A DNA stretch of 64,000 nucleotides. Origin: Lepidostoma basale. Its lineage: Eukaryota > Arthropoda > Insecta > Trichoptera > Lepidostomatidae. A model generated the notes under the pieces. It saw only the letters and a list, made by a program, of their open reading frames with translations. It had not been told where the DNA came from and ran no database searches. Shown one piece after another: positions 40,692 through 51,189 of this stretch. The position numbers were made by a program, and so were the translations under genes. Each line of letters starts with the position of its first letter. The first letter of the stretch is position 1. The DNA lies in contig JAHDVF020000025.1 in the NCBI GenBank assembly GCA_022606425.2, forward strand, positions 62,001 through 126,000, read 5' to 3'.

Positions 40692-40967
40692 ATTAGATGG
40701 TTTGGACAAATGGAAAGAATGAATGAAGAAAGAATGGTAAAAAAAAATATATGTAATGATGTAAATGGAACCAGAAATAGAGGAAGACCGAGTAAAACGT
40801 GGCACGATCAAATAAATCAAATATTGAATGTTGGCCATGTGAGGAGTCAGAGAAATCGACGCGCGTGCATGACGCGATGTATAAATGTTGAGGAAGCGAG
40901 AAAAACATGCCATTCTTTCTGCCTACCCCTTCGGGGTACGGGGTGATGGTTAGTTAGTTAGTTTACA
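40692..40967 (+). pseudogene. LINE-A copy 9
   Basis: WFGQMERMNEERMVKKN, NDVNGTRNRGRPSKTWHDQI, NQILNVGHVRSQRNRRACMT, then CHSFCLPLRG-frame after a deletion of the REICQERKVWQ part. Ends with CCCCTTCGGGG and TTAG repeats. One of the better conserved copies. Confidence 0.9.
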
Positions 40968-41101
40968 AATTTCAAATTACTTTAAAACAACGAAGAAAGT
41001 AGGGTTACAACCAAATCATGCGTGAAAAAAGAAAATTAACGTGTTGTAAAAATACGAAGTGGAATTTTATTTAATCAAATGTGAACCTTCAACACAAACT
41101 G

Positions 41102-41520
41102 AATGCGAATAAAAAATAAGTTTTAAGTTTAATATTATTAAAAAAGTTTTCTTCGAGTTTAATAAGATTAAGGTATAGTGACATGTCTCGCCTTGCTTGG
41201 TACATATAATCAAATCCAATTATATCGTAGAAGGGCTTGAGATTTCACTCCCATAAAGAATAATAAAAAAATCTATGACAGAAAAACGAACGTTTTCATC
41301 AATACTAAACATGCAAATTCAATAATTATTAAAACGTTAGTTTTCTGGAAACTTTTTATTTCGAGTGTCATGTTTTGCTTTGCTAGGACATTATCAAATA
41401 TGATATTTAATAATGCCCTAACAATGCATTATCTTATAAAAGATTAGATAAATTATAAAAAATATTCATTTTTATCAATATTAATAATCAATATTCATTT
41501 TTATCAAGATTTAATTATAT
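41102..41520. repeat. Foldback family M, two degraded copies (9 and 10)
   Basis: 41102-41310: TAAGGTATAGTGACATGTCTCGC and AACGAACGTTTTCATCAATA. 41325-41520: CGTTAGTTTTCTGGAAACTT, GAGTGTCATGTTTTGC, then AATGCCCTAAC. Both lost the CGAAACATGTC box on the right arm. The second merges into AT-rich simple sequence. Confidence 0.55.
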
Positions 41521-41637
41521 CAATTATTGATTATTTATTATCAATTATTTATTATATAAATTTTTATATCAATTATTGCTATCAATTATTTAAAAGGTTT
41601 TGTCTTACTACAGCATCATATTATAATCTTTGATCAA

Positions 41638-41995
41638 TTAAACAGTCCACTGTTTTGGCCAAAACACTATGATACCTTAACATTTTAAACTGTTAAATTA
41701 AAAAACTTTGTTTTTTGTATCACAATTTATTGTATTTTATTTTACGCGACAGCTTTTTCATCAACCTATGTTGACATCATCAGGTGTTACAAACATATAT
41801 CAAATGTCAAATTTTCGTGATTTTTCGAATCTTTATGTGTATTTGTTTTTAAGTCAATTTGAATAATTTATTTGATATAATTTAGAAGTTCTTGATGAAA
41901 TTGAGCTAGATACCTAAATATTTTAATTAAAATAACGTAAAATAAAATACAATTGTAATACATAAAACAAAGTTATTAACAGTTTATAATCTTTG
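41638..41995 (-). repeat. Foldback family O, copy 3
   Basis: AGTCCACTGTTTTGGCCAAA, then TATTTTACGCGACAGCTTTTTCATC, CAACCTATGTTGACATCATC and GTCAAATTTTCGTGATTTTT: the O right arm in minus orientation. The plus end AAAATACAATTGTAATACAT mirrors the start. On the minus strand stem II is GTCAAC with GTTGAT after CTGATGA plus one extra T; GAAAC is GAAAA. Confidence 0.82.
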
Positions 41996-42092
41996 ACCAT
42001 CTTTTGACAATACCATTTCTAGTTAAATCATGTAACTCACTAAACATATATTGAATGTTTCCAATATTCAATACCTTACATATAGAGTTTAT

Positions 42093-42448
42093 TTAATATT
42101 TAAATAAGATAAAAATTAAATAAACATAAATGTCCGGATCGTCCAGCTGACGACAAGTGCACCATCTAAAAGAACATTTGGTGTTAAATTATTTTTCTTT
42201 ATTATTTTATTTTATAACATTGTATTTCAGATAATTTGTTTTAGATTTATTATGTAGACGTTGAACGATCAAAGTGCCAAAGTGCCAGAGATGCCTTTTG
42301 GTGGCGATGAGGTTCGCAACCCATCACACCGCGTCTCTCGCGATGGCGAAAAGAGAAGAATAGAGTGCCGCATCGTTTAAAGTGTGGCAGTCCATTCTTT
42401 CTGCCTACCCTTTCGGGGAGACGGCGTGATGGTTAGTTAGTTAGTCAG
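42093..42448 (+). mobile_element. SINE-L copy 2, with 17-bp target duplication
   Basis: TTACATATAGAGTTTAT flanks it at 42076-42092 and 42449-42465, so the unit is 356 bp long. Contains AATGTCCGGATCGTCCAGC, GGTGGCGATGAGGTTCGCAA, CCTTTCGGGGAGACGGCG and TTAG repeats. A direct demonstration that SINE-L moves as one unit with the LINE-A 3' end. Confidence 0.92.
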
Positions 42449-42465
42449 TTACATATAGAGTTTAT

Positions 42466-42799
42466 CATCATTATTCAAGGAACAGTGTTGTAATTCATTT
42501 CGAAATATCTAACACGTTATATTTTCAAATAAGCTGATAGACCATTTTTTCTCTGTATCGTCACAAGTACGTCAATTAAATTCTCAAGTACAGAGGTGGT
42601 GAATATGCAACAATTTTTCCTTTGTGCGCATTTTTCACCGTAGCTCTAATGCGTTTGGGCGTGTACTTAAAATCTACATACGTTATGCATCTACGAGTAT
42701 AAGTATACACTTTACAGCGTAATGGAATTTTAGAGGACACACTTTTAGTGTCATATCTTTGAACGAATTTAAAGCCGGCTCGTCTAAATGTAGCAAAAA

Positions 42800-42802
<3 letters not shown>
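42466..42802. other. No recognised feature
   Basis: Mixed low-copy sequence between SINE-L and LINE-E. Confidence 0.35.
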
Positions 42803-42832
<30 letters not shown>

Positions 42833-43085
42833 CTTCTCCGTATAGACCTTTGGTCTGTTCCTGAAATCAGGCTGGCCTCTCTTGGAAGGTTGACTCCCAA
42901 CTATCTTTCCATCTCTTTGGCGGTCTTCCGGGGGGACGGCAGCTGGCAGGAATCTGATAGGCCACAGCGTGTGGGATTCTGGTGTGATCCATCCTCTGCA
43001 CGTGCGCATTTCAGTATCTTCTGCGTTGTCTGCCCCATCTCACGACATCCTCCACCTCGCAGACACGCCTGGATCACTACCAGAA
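42803..43085 (-). pseudogene. LINE-E copy 3, with long GAA tail
   Basis: The minus strand holds SARAEDGSHQNPTRCGLSDS, CQLPSPRKTAKEMER and LGVNLPREASLISGTD-type sequence, ending in about ten GAA units (CTT on plus, 42806-42836). The blocks agree with LINE-E copies at 4448 and 31858. The minus-strand VQEVEDV-like start suggests the same region as LINE-F REICEVEDV. Confidence 0.82.
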
Positions 43086-43738
43086 TCATCATTCTCACTG
43101 AAATCTGCATTTAATCAGCTCTTTAAATACAAAATATCTGCAGGTTTGCAAATATAATACCATTTTTAACTATGCGTAATTAAAAAAATAAATATAAAAT
43201 AATAGCTTAATGTCATAAACTGTAAATCATTAACTCAACCGCCTCCACGAATGGAAGTTACTAAAACAATAATATACCGCACCTCTGGAAATGACACAAA
43301 GTCGGTGAAACCTTCCACCACAATGGAGAGGCCCATACGAGTACTTACAAAACTATTATATCTTACCATTGGCACGATGAAGATTTAGTCAGCTTCATTT
43401 TTTGTTTAACTTTTCTCTCTACAAATGTTAGGCCTTACGTGTGTCAGTACTTAAGCCATCACAAATAGAAACGCGTTGCCAGCACTCGAGCGATTTGCGT
43501 GATTGCAGTGTACATACAAAGCCGTAATAGTAACATAGAATGAGACTTTAGTTAACGATTTATGTGTTCACCCAGACTCGGCTTTCTTCAGAGTGAAAAA
43601 AATATATAAATAAAATAATTTAACACCAGCCACACAGTATGATCATTATATTATTACGCATCATAAATTATATGAAAGTGATATTCATAAAAATAACAGT
43701 GCATTTGTTTAATAAATAAGTAAGTTAGCCATAAGAGA
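43086..43738. other. Low-copy DNA, no gene recognised
   Basis: 43240-43560 is of mixed composition and unmatched in the window. Confidence 0.4.
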
Positions 43739-43742
43739 TTAA

Positions 43743-44523
43743 GGGAAACAGAGTAATCCAATGGTGTTCTTCTACCGACCCTTATGTATGGGAGTGAAGC
43801 ATGGAACTGGCAAATGAAGGATGAATGTAGAATAAATGCAATAGAAATGACATCTCTAAGAGGAATATGTGTATATTCTCTGTGTATGATAGAGTGTCGA
43901 ATGAAAATATAATAAGTGTATGCGGTGCGAATGATGGTGTTTTGAACAAAATAATGAAAGGATCATTAAGATGGTTTGGACATATGGAATGAATGTATGA
44001 AGAATGAATGGTAATAAAATTATATGTTAATAATGCAAATGAAACCAGAAATAGAGAACGACCGAGAAAAACGTGGCACGATCAAATAAATCAAATACTA
44101 TATATTGTTTCTTGAACAATGGTGTAAAACTCCATATTAAATAATTAAAACGAATAAAAACGTCAGTTTTCTTGAATTTTTATTATATTTAATGGAAATG
44201 ACATGTTTCGCCCTTCTAATGCATTATCAAATGTATTTAAGTGTGATGTGGCAAATGTGTTTAAATGTGTCTAAGGCATTATTAAATCACATTTGAAAGG
44301 CGAAATATGTCATTCCCATAAAATATAATAAAACTTCTAGAAAACTGACGTTTTCATTTTTATTAATTATTAAATCAAATATTTACGAGAAATCGACGCG
44401 CGTGCATGACACGATGAATGAATGTTGATGAAGCGAGAGAAATATTCCAGGAAAGAAAAGTATAGCAGACCATTCTTTCTGCCCACCCCTTCGGTGAGAC
44501 GGCGTGATGATTAGTTAGTTAGT
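43743..44523 (+). pseudogene. LINE-A copy 10, split by foldback M
   Basis: 43743-44097 has VLLPTLMYGSEAWNWQMKDE, MSLRGICVYSLC, CGANDGVLNKIMKGSLRWFG. After the M insertion, 44372-44523 has RNRRACMTR-, EAREIFQERKV and the end CCCCTTCGGTGAGACGGCG with TTAG repeats. Each half matches copy 8. Confidence 0.9.
44098..44371. mobile_element. Foldback family M copy 11, inserted in LINE-A, 10-bp target duplication
   Basis: AAATCAAATA occurs at 44088-44097 and 44372-44381, giving a 274-bp unit. It begins TATTGTTTCTTGAACAATGG, then the M left arm; right arm GGCGAAATATGTCATTCCC to GACGTTTTCATTTTTATTAA. The insertion in LINE-A fixes the element boundaries and shows that the inverted-arm unit is mobile as a whole. 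Confidence 0.9.
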
Positions 44524-44579
44524 TGGAGTAATTAGGAAACTAATAGTTATCATTGCATATAAATAATAACCATAAACGT

Positions 44580-44740
44580 GTTTTTGGGATCTTGGGAAAA
44601 AAACGTGTTACTTGTGTCTCTCGAACGGCGTGCAAGACATAGTTGCAGTTTATATCTTCAGGTTAGTCGTGACTAGTTACATGAATTTTCCCATGATCCT
44701 AAAAAACATATTAGTACCAACCGTGAAAATCTATCAAATT
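44580..44740. repeat. Foldback family S, copy 2
   Basis: TTTTTGGGATCTTGGGAAAA faces CCCATGATCCTAAAAAACAT near the right end, followed by ACCAACCGTGAAAATCTA. The minus strand near 44615-44655 keeps CTGAAGATATAAACTGCAAC, a degraded half of the motif. Confidence 0.7.
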
Positions 44741-45152
44741 ATTTGAATTAGCAGAAAAGCCAAACTGGTGATCCGCAAAAGTGATTATAATAATCTTTAT
44801 GTATTAAAGTGAAGCATTGAACATACAAAAGATAGATAGATGTAGAATAATGATGGTAGAAATCAGATTTCTAAGATAAATGTTTGAAAAATGCTTATTT
44901 TATAATTTTTTTAACAAACTTAGGGCGCTAATACTTTGTGATTTTATTTATGTATTTTGCAATAGTGCAAAATACGTAAATAAATTTAATAGTTTTTTCA
45001 CATTTTTTATTATTTTAAATAATAAAACTCTGTTTACAGTGTAGAAAAAAACAGTGTTTTAATGCATAAAAATCTACAAAATATTCAAGTGTTTTATTTA
45101 TTTACTGTTTAATATGGAAAACTGTTGAATATGATAATTTATTAACTTAAAA
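44741..45152. other. AT-rich DNA, possibly eroded foldback
   Basis: TATTTTGCAATAGTGCAAAA at 44953-44972 is a small palindrome. No coding signal. Confidence 0.35.
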
Positions 45153-45472
45153 ACTTAACTAACTAACCATCACGCCGGAAGGGGAAGGCAGAAATAATGG
45201 ACTGCCGCACTTTTATCGATGAGGCACTCCATCTTTCTTGTTTCGCCCCCGCAGGAGATACGGTGTGAGGGGTTGCGAACCTCATCGCCATCAATAGGCA
45301 TCTCCCGCGCACACTTCGATCGTCCAACCTCCACAAAGTAATCAAAAATAAATATTTTAAAATACAATGATATAAAATATAATAACAAAATAAAAATAAT
45401 GTTATTTATTATTATATATCATTATCAGTGCACATGTTATCAGCTGGACGATCCGGACTTTTGTGTTTATTT
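45153..45472 (-). mobile_element. SINE-L copy 3
   Basis: Minus strand: AAAGTCCGGATCGTCCAGCT, GGTGGCGATGAGGTTCGCAA-like sequence, CCCTTCCGGCGTGATGG and TTAG repeats. The GGGGAGACG part of the 3' hairpin is deleted. Confidence 0.88.
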
Positions 45473-45488
45473 AATAAAATAAAATAAT

Positions 45489-45985
45489 TCATTGTTTTGA
45501 TCTAAACACTGCAACATTATTTACTGTTTGATTTAGAATACTGTTCTACCACTATTTTTATTGAATTTCTATGAAATTTTCGCGACAGCTCCTTTAATCT
45601 ATATTGACATATATAACGGACCTAACAATTTCAAATAAATTCAATAAAAATAGTGATACAACAGTATTCCAAATTAAACAGTTAATATTGTTGCAGTATA
45701 ATGTTGCAGTTAATAATGTTGCATTAGTATTTCGGTCAAAACAATGAAATACTTTATTTTATTAAATATAATAAACACAAAAGTTCGGATAGTCCAACTG
45801 ACAACATGTGCACCATTTAAAATAACATTATGTGTTATATTATTTTTATTTTGTTATTTTATTTTATATCATTGTATTTTAATTCTTTGTTTTAAATTTA
45901 TTTTGTGGATCTTGTAACAGTATTCCAAATTAAACAGTAAATAATGTTGCACTATCGCAGTGTTTCGGTAAAAAAAAATGGATTC
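45489..45985. repeat. Family O copies 4 and 5 with a SINE-L 5' fragment between
   Basis: 45489-45757: TTTTTATTGAATTTCTATG against AAATTCAATAAAAATAGTG, with CGCGACAGCTCC; ends TTCGGTCAAAACAATGAA. 45768-45915 is the SINE-L 5' half (AAGTTCGGATAGTCC, TTTATTTTGTGGATC). 45915-45985 repeats ACAGTATTCCAAATTAAACA and TTTCGGTAAAAAAAAATGG. Confidence 0.65.
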
Positions 45986-46374
45986 TTTTATTTGTTAATA
46001 ATAAATAAAGATGTCAATTGTAATATATATTTATGTCAGAACATGATGAGCTTATGTATATTTGATATTTGATGATATCTATATGCATCTCAGTTAGACA
46101 CACGTGATGAAGGGAGAAGCAATCTACATTCATGAGGCAGCCCCGAGCCATTTTTGAATGGATTTTTTGTGAATACGACATATCCCGAATCCGCCATGCA
46201 AAAGCAAAGTACCTACCCGTGTGCAGGAACCTTATATTTGTTATTGCAGTGGTAATAAATTCACAAGAGTTCAGTATTCATTTTTATATAAAGCCAATGT
46301 ATTAGAAAATCCAGCTCACTGTTGGTGCTTCCAGAATAGTACAAAAATATTATATGAATGTCGTTAATTGAAAT
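45986..46374. other. Low-copy DNA, no gene recognised
   Basis: No repeat or frame assigned. Confidence 0.35.
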
Positions 46375-46785
46375 TTCTTCATCACCATCATCATCAGCCA
46401 TCTGTCACCCACTGGTGAATGTAGCCCTCTCCCAAAGCACGCCACTGCCCCCTATCCATTGCCGCTCCCATCCATCAATGTCCAGAAATCCTCTTCAGAT
46501 CGTCGGTCGTCCAACTCTGCGGAATCCTGTACGCGGTCTCCACTCCAGAACCTGTCTCCCCCATCGGCGTCGGTTCTCTGACAGATATGGCCAGCCCATC
46601 GCCACTTCAGCCCGCCCAACCTCATAGCCACCTCAGTCACCATTGTTGTCGAATAAATTCGTTTCGAAATCTGTCCCTCAAAGTTATTCCAAGCATGGCT
46701 CTTTCCATGGCGCGTTGGGCGACCTTGAATCTGTAGACTAGACTTTTTGTCAGTGACCACGTCTCGGCTCCGTACGTCATGACTT
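46375..46785 (-). pseudogene. LINE-H copy 1
   Basis: Minus strand: MTYGAETW-like start (complement of GTACGTCATGA), SLVYRFKVAQRAMERAMLGI, TLRDRF, LKWRWAGHICQRTDADGGDR, then DDRSEEDFWTLMDGSGNG and an (ATG)n tail. QRAMERA.LG..LRDR and W.WAGH...R.D are RTE/BovB-like hallmarks. Frames shift twice. Confidence 0.85.
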
Positions 46786-47086
46786 TTAAATAGTGCAAAT
46801 GTTCTTGGTAGAAATTTATTGTAAGTAATGAAAAAAAAAATCAAAATACTCGTACATTAGAAAAAATATAGGAAAGGTCTAAAGAACCATTACTGTAGAC
46901 ACTCTCCGAGAACGTGCCCGTAACGCAGATATGAGAAAAACTTGAGGAATAAAGGATACCGTTCCAGTTTAAAAACGAGTATCTTCCGTGTGTAAGTTAA
47001 AATTTATTAAATGCTCTCTGTATTTAGTATATAAATCAACGTATAAGTAGAGGTTATCTACCCTGGAGTAGATACATAAGGAGATA
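46786..47086. other. No recognised feature
   Basis: AT-rich with mixed short stretches. Confidence 0.35.
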
Positions 47087-47255
47087 CTGGAAGGACCGTG
47101 TGGCCAGAATAGACAGCCGCTTTTGAAATCCCTTCTGGACACCGTCCACCTGAAAGACCAACTTAGAGATGGAGAGAAAGCTAGACCTCATTATACTAGG
47201 ATACATGATTTCTGTGCCACAGATCGTTAGATCTTTTAAATGAAGAAGAAGAAGT
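47087..47255 (+). pseudogene. LINE-J copy 2
   Basis: YWKDRVARIDSRF-, DTVHLKDQLRDGEKARPHY-frame, FCATDR and a GAA tail. Same end structure as 15834-16035 (CCACAGATCGTTAGATCT before the tail). Confidence 0.75.
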
Positions 47256-47575
47256 AGTTCATGTACACACCATAAATACTCTTTAATTTAAATTAATTTA
47301 TTTTTACTTACCATTCGACATTACCCTACGGGATAATGTATCCCCTTTCCCTCGGAGTAAATATAATGTATTAAATTTATCGGACTGTTTTCTCCGTACG
47401 TCAGAACTTCTTGCCCTTTGAGGCTGTTTTATAATTAAAATATAATATTATCTTACGTGGATCCATTTCAGGGAATTGGTCCACCTTGAATATAACGTTC
47501 CCATTCGACTCAGTGTGTACTTGCGACGGAGAGAGTCGCAGGGTCAGATCAAGAATTAATTGGGAAAAAATATCT
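47256..47575. other. Low-copy DNA with a minus-strand frame
   Basis: 47401-47715 (minus) is open for 104 codons but overlaps an M fragment at its N-terminal side. DLTLRLSPSQVHTESNGNVI is of natural composition but unrecognised. Confidence 0.3.
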
Positions 47576-47658
47576 ATAGCTTTTTCTTGAACGGTGGTAT
47601 AAAACTCCATAAATACGAAAAACGTCTGTTTTTTAGAAGCTTTATTATATTTTATATC
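47576..47658. repeat. Foldback family M, left end fragment
   Basis: CTTGAACGGTGGTATAAAAC, then ACGAAAAACGTCTGTTTTTT and TTTATTATATTTTAT: the M left arm start. Confidence 0.6.
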
Positions 47659-47879
47659 ATGGAAACAAAATTCAAAATAATCCAGAACATTTTCGGGCAT
47701 GCGCATCGAGTGCATTTCGAATTACTTTCGGAGAGAATCGAAGTATTCCTCTCTCGTTCTCTTGTGTTCAAAATAGTATGGTACTCTTTTTTGATGACAT
47801 TCGGTTTTAGACTTTTTTTTATTATGATTTAAAATGATTATATTCACAATAATGAAATAATAATAATTATCGTTTATAA

Positions 47880-48010
47880 TAAGCATGAAGTTTTATTCCA
47901 CTAGATTTTTTGTTTTGACCGGTTTCGGCAGTCTTAGCCTCAGTGTTTCCGGAAAATTGTAAAAAAAATATATTAAAAAAAACTGTTTTCATTATTTTAA
48001 ATGAACTTCT
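47880..48010. repeat. Foldback family T, copy 1
   Basis: The minus strand at 47912-47944 reads CACTGAGGCTAAGACTGCC then GAAACCGGTC. GAAAC plus the palindrome ACCGGT plus C fits the stem III rule; the CTGANGA half is altered (CTGAGGC). Confidence 0.5.
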
Positions 48011-48234
48011 ATCACAAAATTTCAATGTAAAATATTAATATTCCATTATTTTCCCATTGAAAAAATATTCAATAAAAAAAAATTGATTCGCAAGCAAATG
48101 TCGAAGCATGTTTACAAGAATTTTAAAAATGAAGAAAGACACTGAATGAAGGGGTGGTGCTGGAAAAAAAAATGGTGCACTCAAAATCATTACTACAAAT
48201 AGAAATCATTACAAATATATCGACTGAAGCAAAG
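48011..48234. other. No recognised feature
   Basis: AT-rich DNA. Confidence 0.35.
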
Positions 48235-48730
48235 ATTAAAGTGACCCTTATGTATGGATGTGAAGCTTGAAGTTAGATGATAAAGGATGAAAGTAGAATA
48301 AATGCCAAGAAATGAGATCACTAAGAAAAATATACAGGAAAAAGTATGTGCGATAGAACACCTAACGAAACAGTAAGAAAGGAATATAAGGCGGATGAAC
48401 GCGTCCTAAATAATATTAAGTATGGGTCACTCAGATGGTTTGGAGATGTGGAACAAATGTATGAGAGAATAATGGTTTAAAAAATATATGCAAGTAGTGT
48501 GAATGGAAAAAAGATATCCAAGAAAACCACGGAAGACATGACATGACCAAATAAATTAATTACCAAAAGGTGGCTTTATTCGAAGTAGACCCAATTGAAG
48601 AGCGTGCGTGTCACTGTGTGTGAATATAAAAAAAGTGCGAGAGTTATGTCAGAGTAGAAAAGTGCGGCGGTTTATCATCTCTGCCTACCTCTCAGTTGAA
48701 ACGGTGTGTTGATAAATTAGTTAGTTAGAA
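48235..48730 (+). pseudogene. LINE-A copy 11, divergent
   Basis: KVTLMYGCEA, DESRINAKK, MRSLRKIYRKK, KYGSLRWFGDVEQMYERIMV, then RYPRKPRKT-HDQIN and AYLSVETVC with TTAG repeats. Stop codons and indels throughout; older than other copies. Confidence 0.82.
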
Positions 48731-48914
48731 ACTCAATACTTTTATTTAAAAATCCTTTTAAAATTTAACCCATTGATATGTTTACTATTATCTCCCTAGT
48801 ACTAGCCAAGTTAACTAATACATGTTATATATTATATAATTCTAAGTTCTTGCACTGTTTGCACTAAGTTCTTGCACTGTTCTTGCACAGTTGTAATAAT
48901 TTTGATTAGTTTAA

Positions 48915-49045
48915 ATCGTTCTCCCGATGATGAAGGTGTAAGCCCTCGAAACATGTGGAGAAAAATAAACTCAAAAGTGGACAAAACACTGTTTTACTTC
49001 ATAAAAATTCGTCATTATGGAATTCCACAGTGTTAACGCCTTAAG
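48915..49045. repeat. Foldback family P, copy 2 (right arm)
   Basis: TTTAAATCGTTCTCCCGATG, GTAAGCCCTCGAAACATGTG, AAAATAAACTCAAAAGTGGA, then the shared P/Q end GGAATTCCACAGTGTTAACG. The left arm is missing. Confidence 0.75.
48919..48962 (+). ncRNA. Hammerhead-like motif, family P copy 2
   Basis: Stem I TTCTC (48919-48923) with GAGAA (48958-48962), 5 bp. Core CCGATGA (48924-48930), extra T, GAAGG with CCCTC, GAAAC (48948-48952), palindrome ACATGT (48951-48956), then G at 48957, which is not a permitted H17. Compared with copy 1, the stem I change TTTTC to TTCTC restores a Watson-Crick pair. Confidence 0.5.
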
Positions 49046-49429
49046 TTTATATTTAGCCTTTAAGCTTGTTTTTTTTATTATTTATCAAATGACAACAGAT
49101 AATCTATATCCAGTCTTGGCCTGGCACGTGACGTACAAGTGTGTATGGTTCTAAGAAGGCCTTTACTTTGTGAAGAGAAATATTTCCCCATTGAGTTAAA
49201 GTACGTTTGAGCATTATTCGAATACGCTTTTGCGGGATATGAATTCTCTTTGATAATAGCTTGCATCTCATATATCGTCATGCCCCATCAGAATATTAAT
49301 GAAGTCTTTCATTTCAAAAACAACTGAAGCACAGCAAATAAACCAAAATATTTAAATACTGTTGCTGGAAAAAAATATTTATGATTGCGTGTTAAATATG
49401 AAAATTTTGAAAAACGAATAAGGCTTAAG
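49046..49429. other. No recognised feature
   Basis: A 67-codon minus frame at 49078-49281 lacks recognised motifs. Confidence 0.35.
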
Positions 49430-49945
49430 CTAGAATGCACAATGGTGTTCTTCTACCGACCCTTATGTATGGAAGCGAAGCATGAAACTGGCAGAAGAAG
49501 GATGAAAGTAGAATAAATGCATTAGAAATGAGATATTTTAGACGAATGTGTGGATACTCTGTGTATGATAGAGTGTCGAATGAAAATATAAGAATTGAAT
49601 GCGGTGCGAATGATGGAGTTATGAACTAAATAATTAAAGGATCAGTTAGATGGTTTGGACATATAAAAATAATGAATGAAGAAGTAATTGTAAAAAAATA
49701 TATGTTAACGATATAAATGGAACCAAAAATAGAGGAAGACCGAGGAAAACGTGACACGATCAAATGAATCAAATATTGAATGTCGGCCACGTGAGGAGTC
49801 AGAGAAATCGACGCGCGTGCATGACATGATGTATGAATGTTGAGGAAGCAAGAATAATATGTCAGGAAAGAAAAGTGTAGCAGTCCATTCATTCTGCCTA
49901 CCCCTTCGAAGGACGGCGTGATGGTTAGTTAGTTAGTTAGTTACG
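49430..49945 (+). pseudogene. LINE-A copy 12, full C-terminal region
   Basis: NGVLLPTLMYGSEA, QKKDESRINALEMR, RRMCGYSVYDRVSNENIRIE, CGANDGVMN, WFGHI, NRGRPRKT, VGHVRSQRNRRACMT, CQERKV and the TTAG tail (three to four units). It extends as far 5' as copies 8 and 10, to the same point, suggesting a common truncation zone. Confidence 0.9.
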
Positions 49946-50008
49946 TAAGGAAGACTAAATGTTTTCATTTTGTTAGATTTAATTATATCATTTATACGCG
50001 TAAAAAAA

Positions 50009-50175
50009 TCGACGGCCTTCGTGGCAGAGTGGCAATTGTTATGGCTGCTACACTGAAGATCCCAGGTTTGATTCCCGGCGATAACAGTGTGATAAAAAAT
50101 CACGCTATCTTTAATCTGGTAGAATAAACGTGACAATAGAATAGTTTCCTATTACATGTCATGAGAATCAATAAT
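50009..50175 (+). repeat. SINE-T copy 9
   Basis: GACGGCCTTCGTGGCAGAGT, GGTTTGATTCCCGGCGATAA, body to GTCATGAGAATCAATA. A small deletion in the TTGTCACAC part and an A-rich insertion. Confidence 0.88.
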
Positions 50176-50224
50176 AAAATTTAATATACGGTCTTAGAGT
50201 TCAAATAATTTTTTTTTTAAATGT

Positions 50225-50285
50225 GAAAAACAACGGGAAACTACTACATTGAAGGTTCAAGTGGCATCCCGAGAATCACCAAAAA
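50225..50285 (+). repeat. Repeat U, copy 2
   Basis: AACAACGGGAAACTACTACA and GGTTCAAGTGGCATCCCGAG match the complement of 30893-30962. Confidence 0.45.
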
Positions 50286-50546
50286 TGTTATTTTGCTTTA
50301 AAAAAATCCGTAAAAGCTTAAAAAAAAACACAATATCAAATTTCCGGGAAACGTAGAATTGATTATTGTTTTTAATAAATTAATAAAATTTCCAAACGAC
50401 ATTATTCTTACTGTTTGTTAATATAGTATCATACTTGTCAACTGTCATGCATAGCTTAACACTACAAAAACAATGTATTCGTTGATAAAAAAAAACAAGG
50501 AGTATGGATGTGCTGTTTGAGTTTGAGTCGTGGTTGATCAAAAATA

Positions 50547-51176
50547 TTCAATTCAAATCAAATCAAATCAAATCCGTTTATTAACTCAAAAGACATTACA
50601 AACAGGAAAATGTTTAAGGCATCTATTGAGTACAGGTAAAATATTATAAAAATACAACAAAGTACCAGGAACGCATTAGAGATGGTTCGACATTAGGAAG
50701 ACAAAATACTTTCTAAAGTCAATAGTATTTGCCCCCTGAACGTACTTTCACTAACATGAAAGACGTCGATCTCCGAGGAGACCGCGTTCAGCAGACTAAT
50801 TGCTCTTCCCACCGGTGTCACCAGAAGCAGATTGGTTCTGGTGGCCGGTTGGTAAAACAATCTGTGCTGTCGCTGTCGGAGAAATCTATCAGGGACAAAA
50901 AGACCAACACCCTCTAGCACGGCCGAGTTCTCGAAATATTCCCTGATTAATTTAAAGAAATGGGTTATGAGATGCCCATCTCTTCGAAGCTGTAAAGAAT
51001 TGGTTCCGAGCATTCCTTAAAAGAAATGCCGTGGGATAGAGCCACGGATAACTACCATACTCCCTCATGTAGAGATACCTCAGAATTTTTTTCTGAACTC
51101 TCTCCAGCATAACGGAATATCTCGCCTCGTGAGGACTTCATATCACAGAACCACTTTCGAGTCTGCTCCGAACCAA
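50547..51176 (-). pseudogene. LINE-B copy 5, longest
   Basis: The minus strand is open for 106 codons: MLGTNSLQLRRDGHLITHFF, VGLFVPDRFLRQRQHRLFYQ, PATRTNLLLVTPVGRAISLL, STFRGQILLTLESILSS. Upstream on that strand lies further ORF sequence encoding YEVLTRRDIPLCWR (complement of CTCCAGCATAACGGAATATC). R-TNLL..TPV-RAI.LLN is the C-terminal end of a jockey/CR1-like LINE ORF (clade inferred). 3' UTR AATAAACGGATTTGATTTGA with TTTGA repeats. Confidence 0.85.
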
Positions 51177-51189
51177 CGCCAACCAATAT

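Noticed and set aside
42806..42836. Independent (CTT)n microsatellite
   Set aside because: It is the GAA tail of LINE-E copy 3 on the minus strand.
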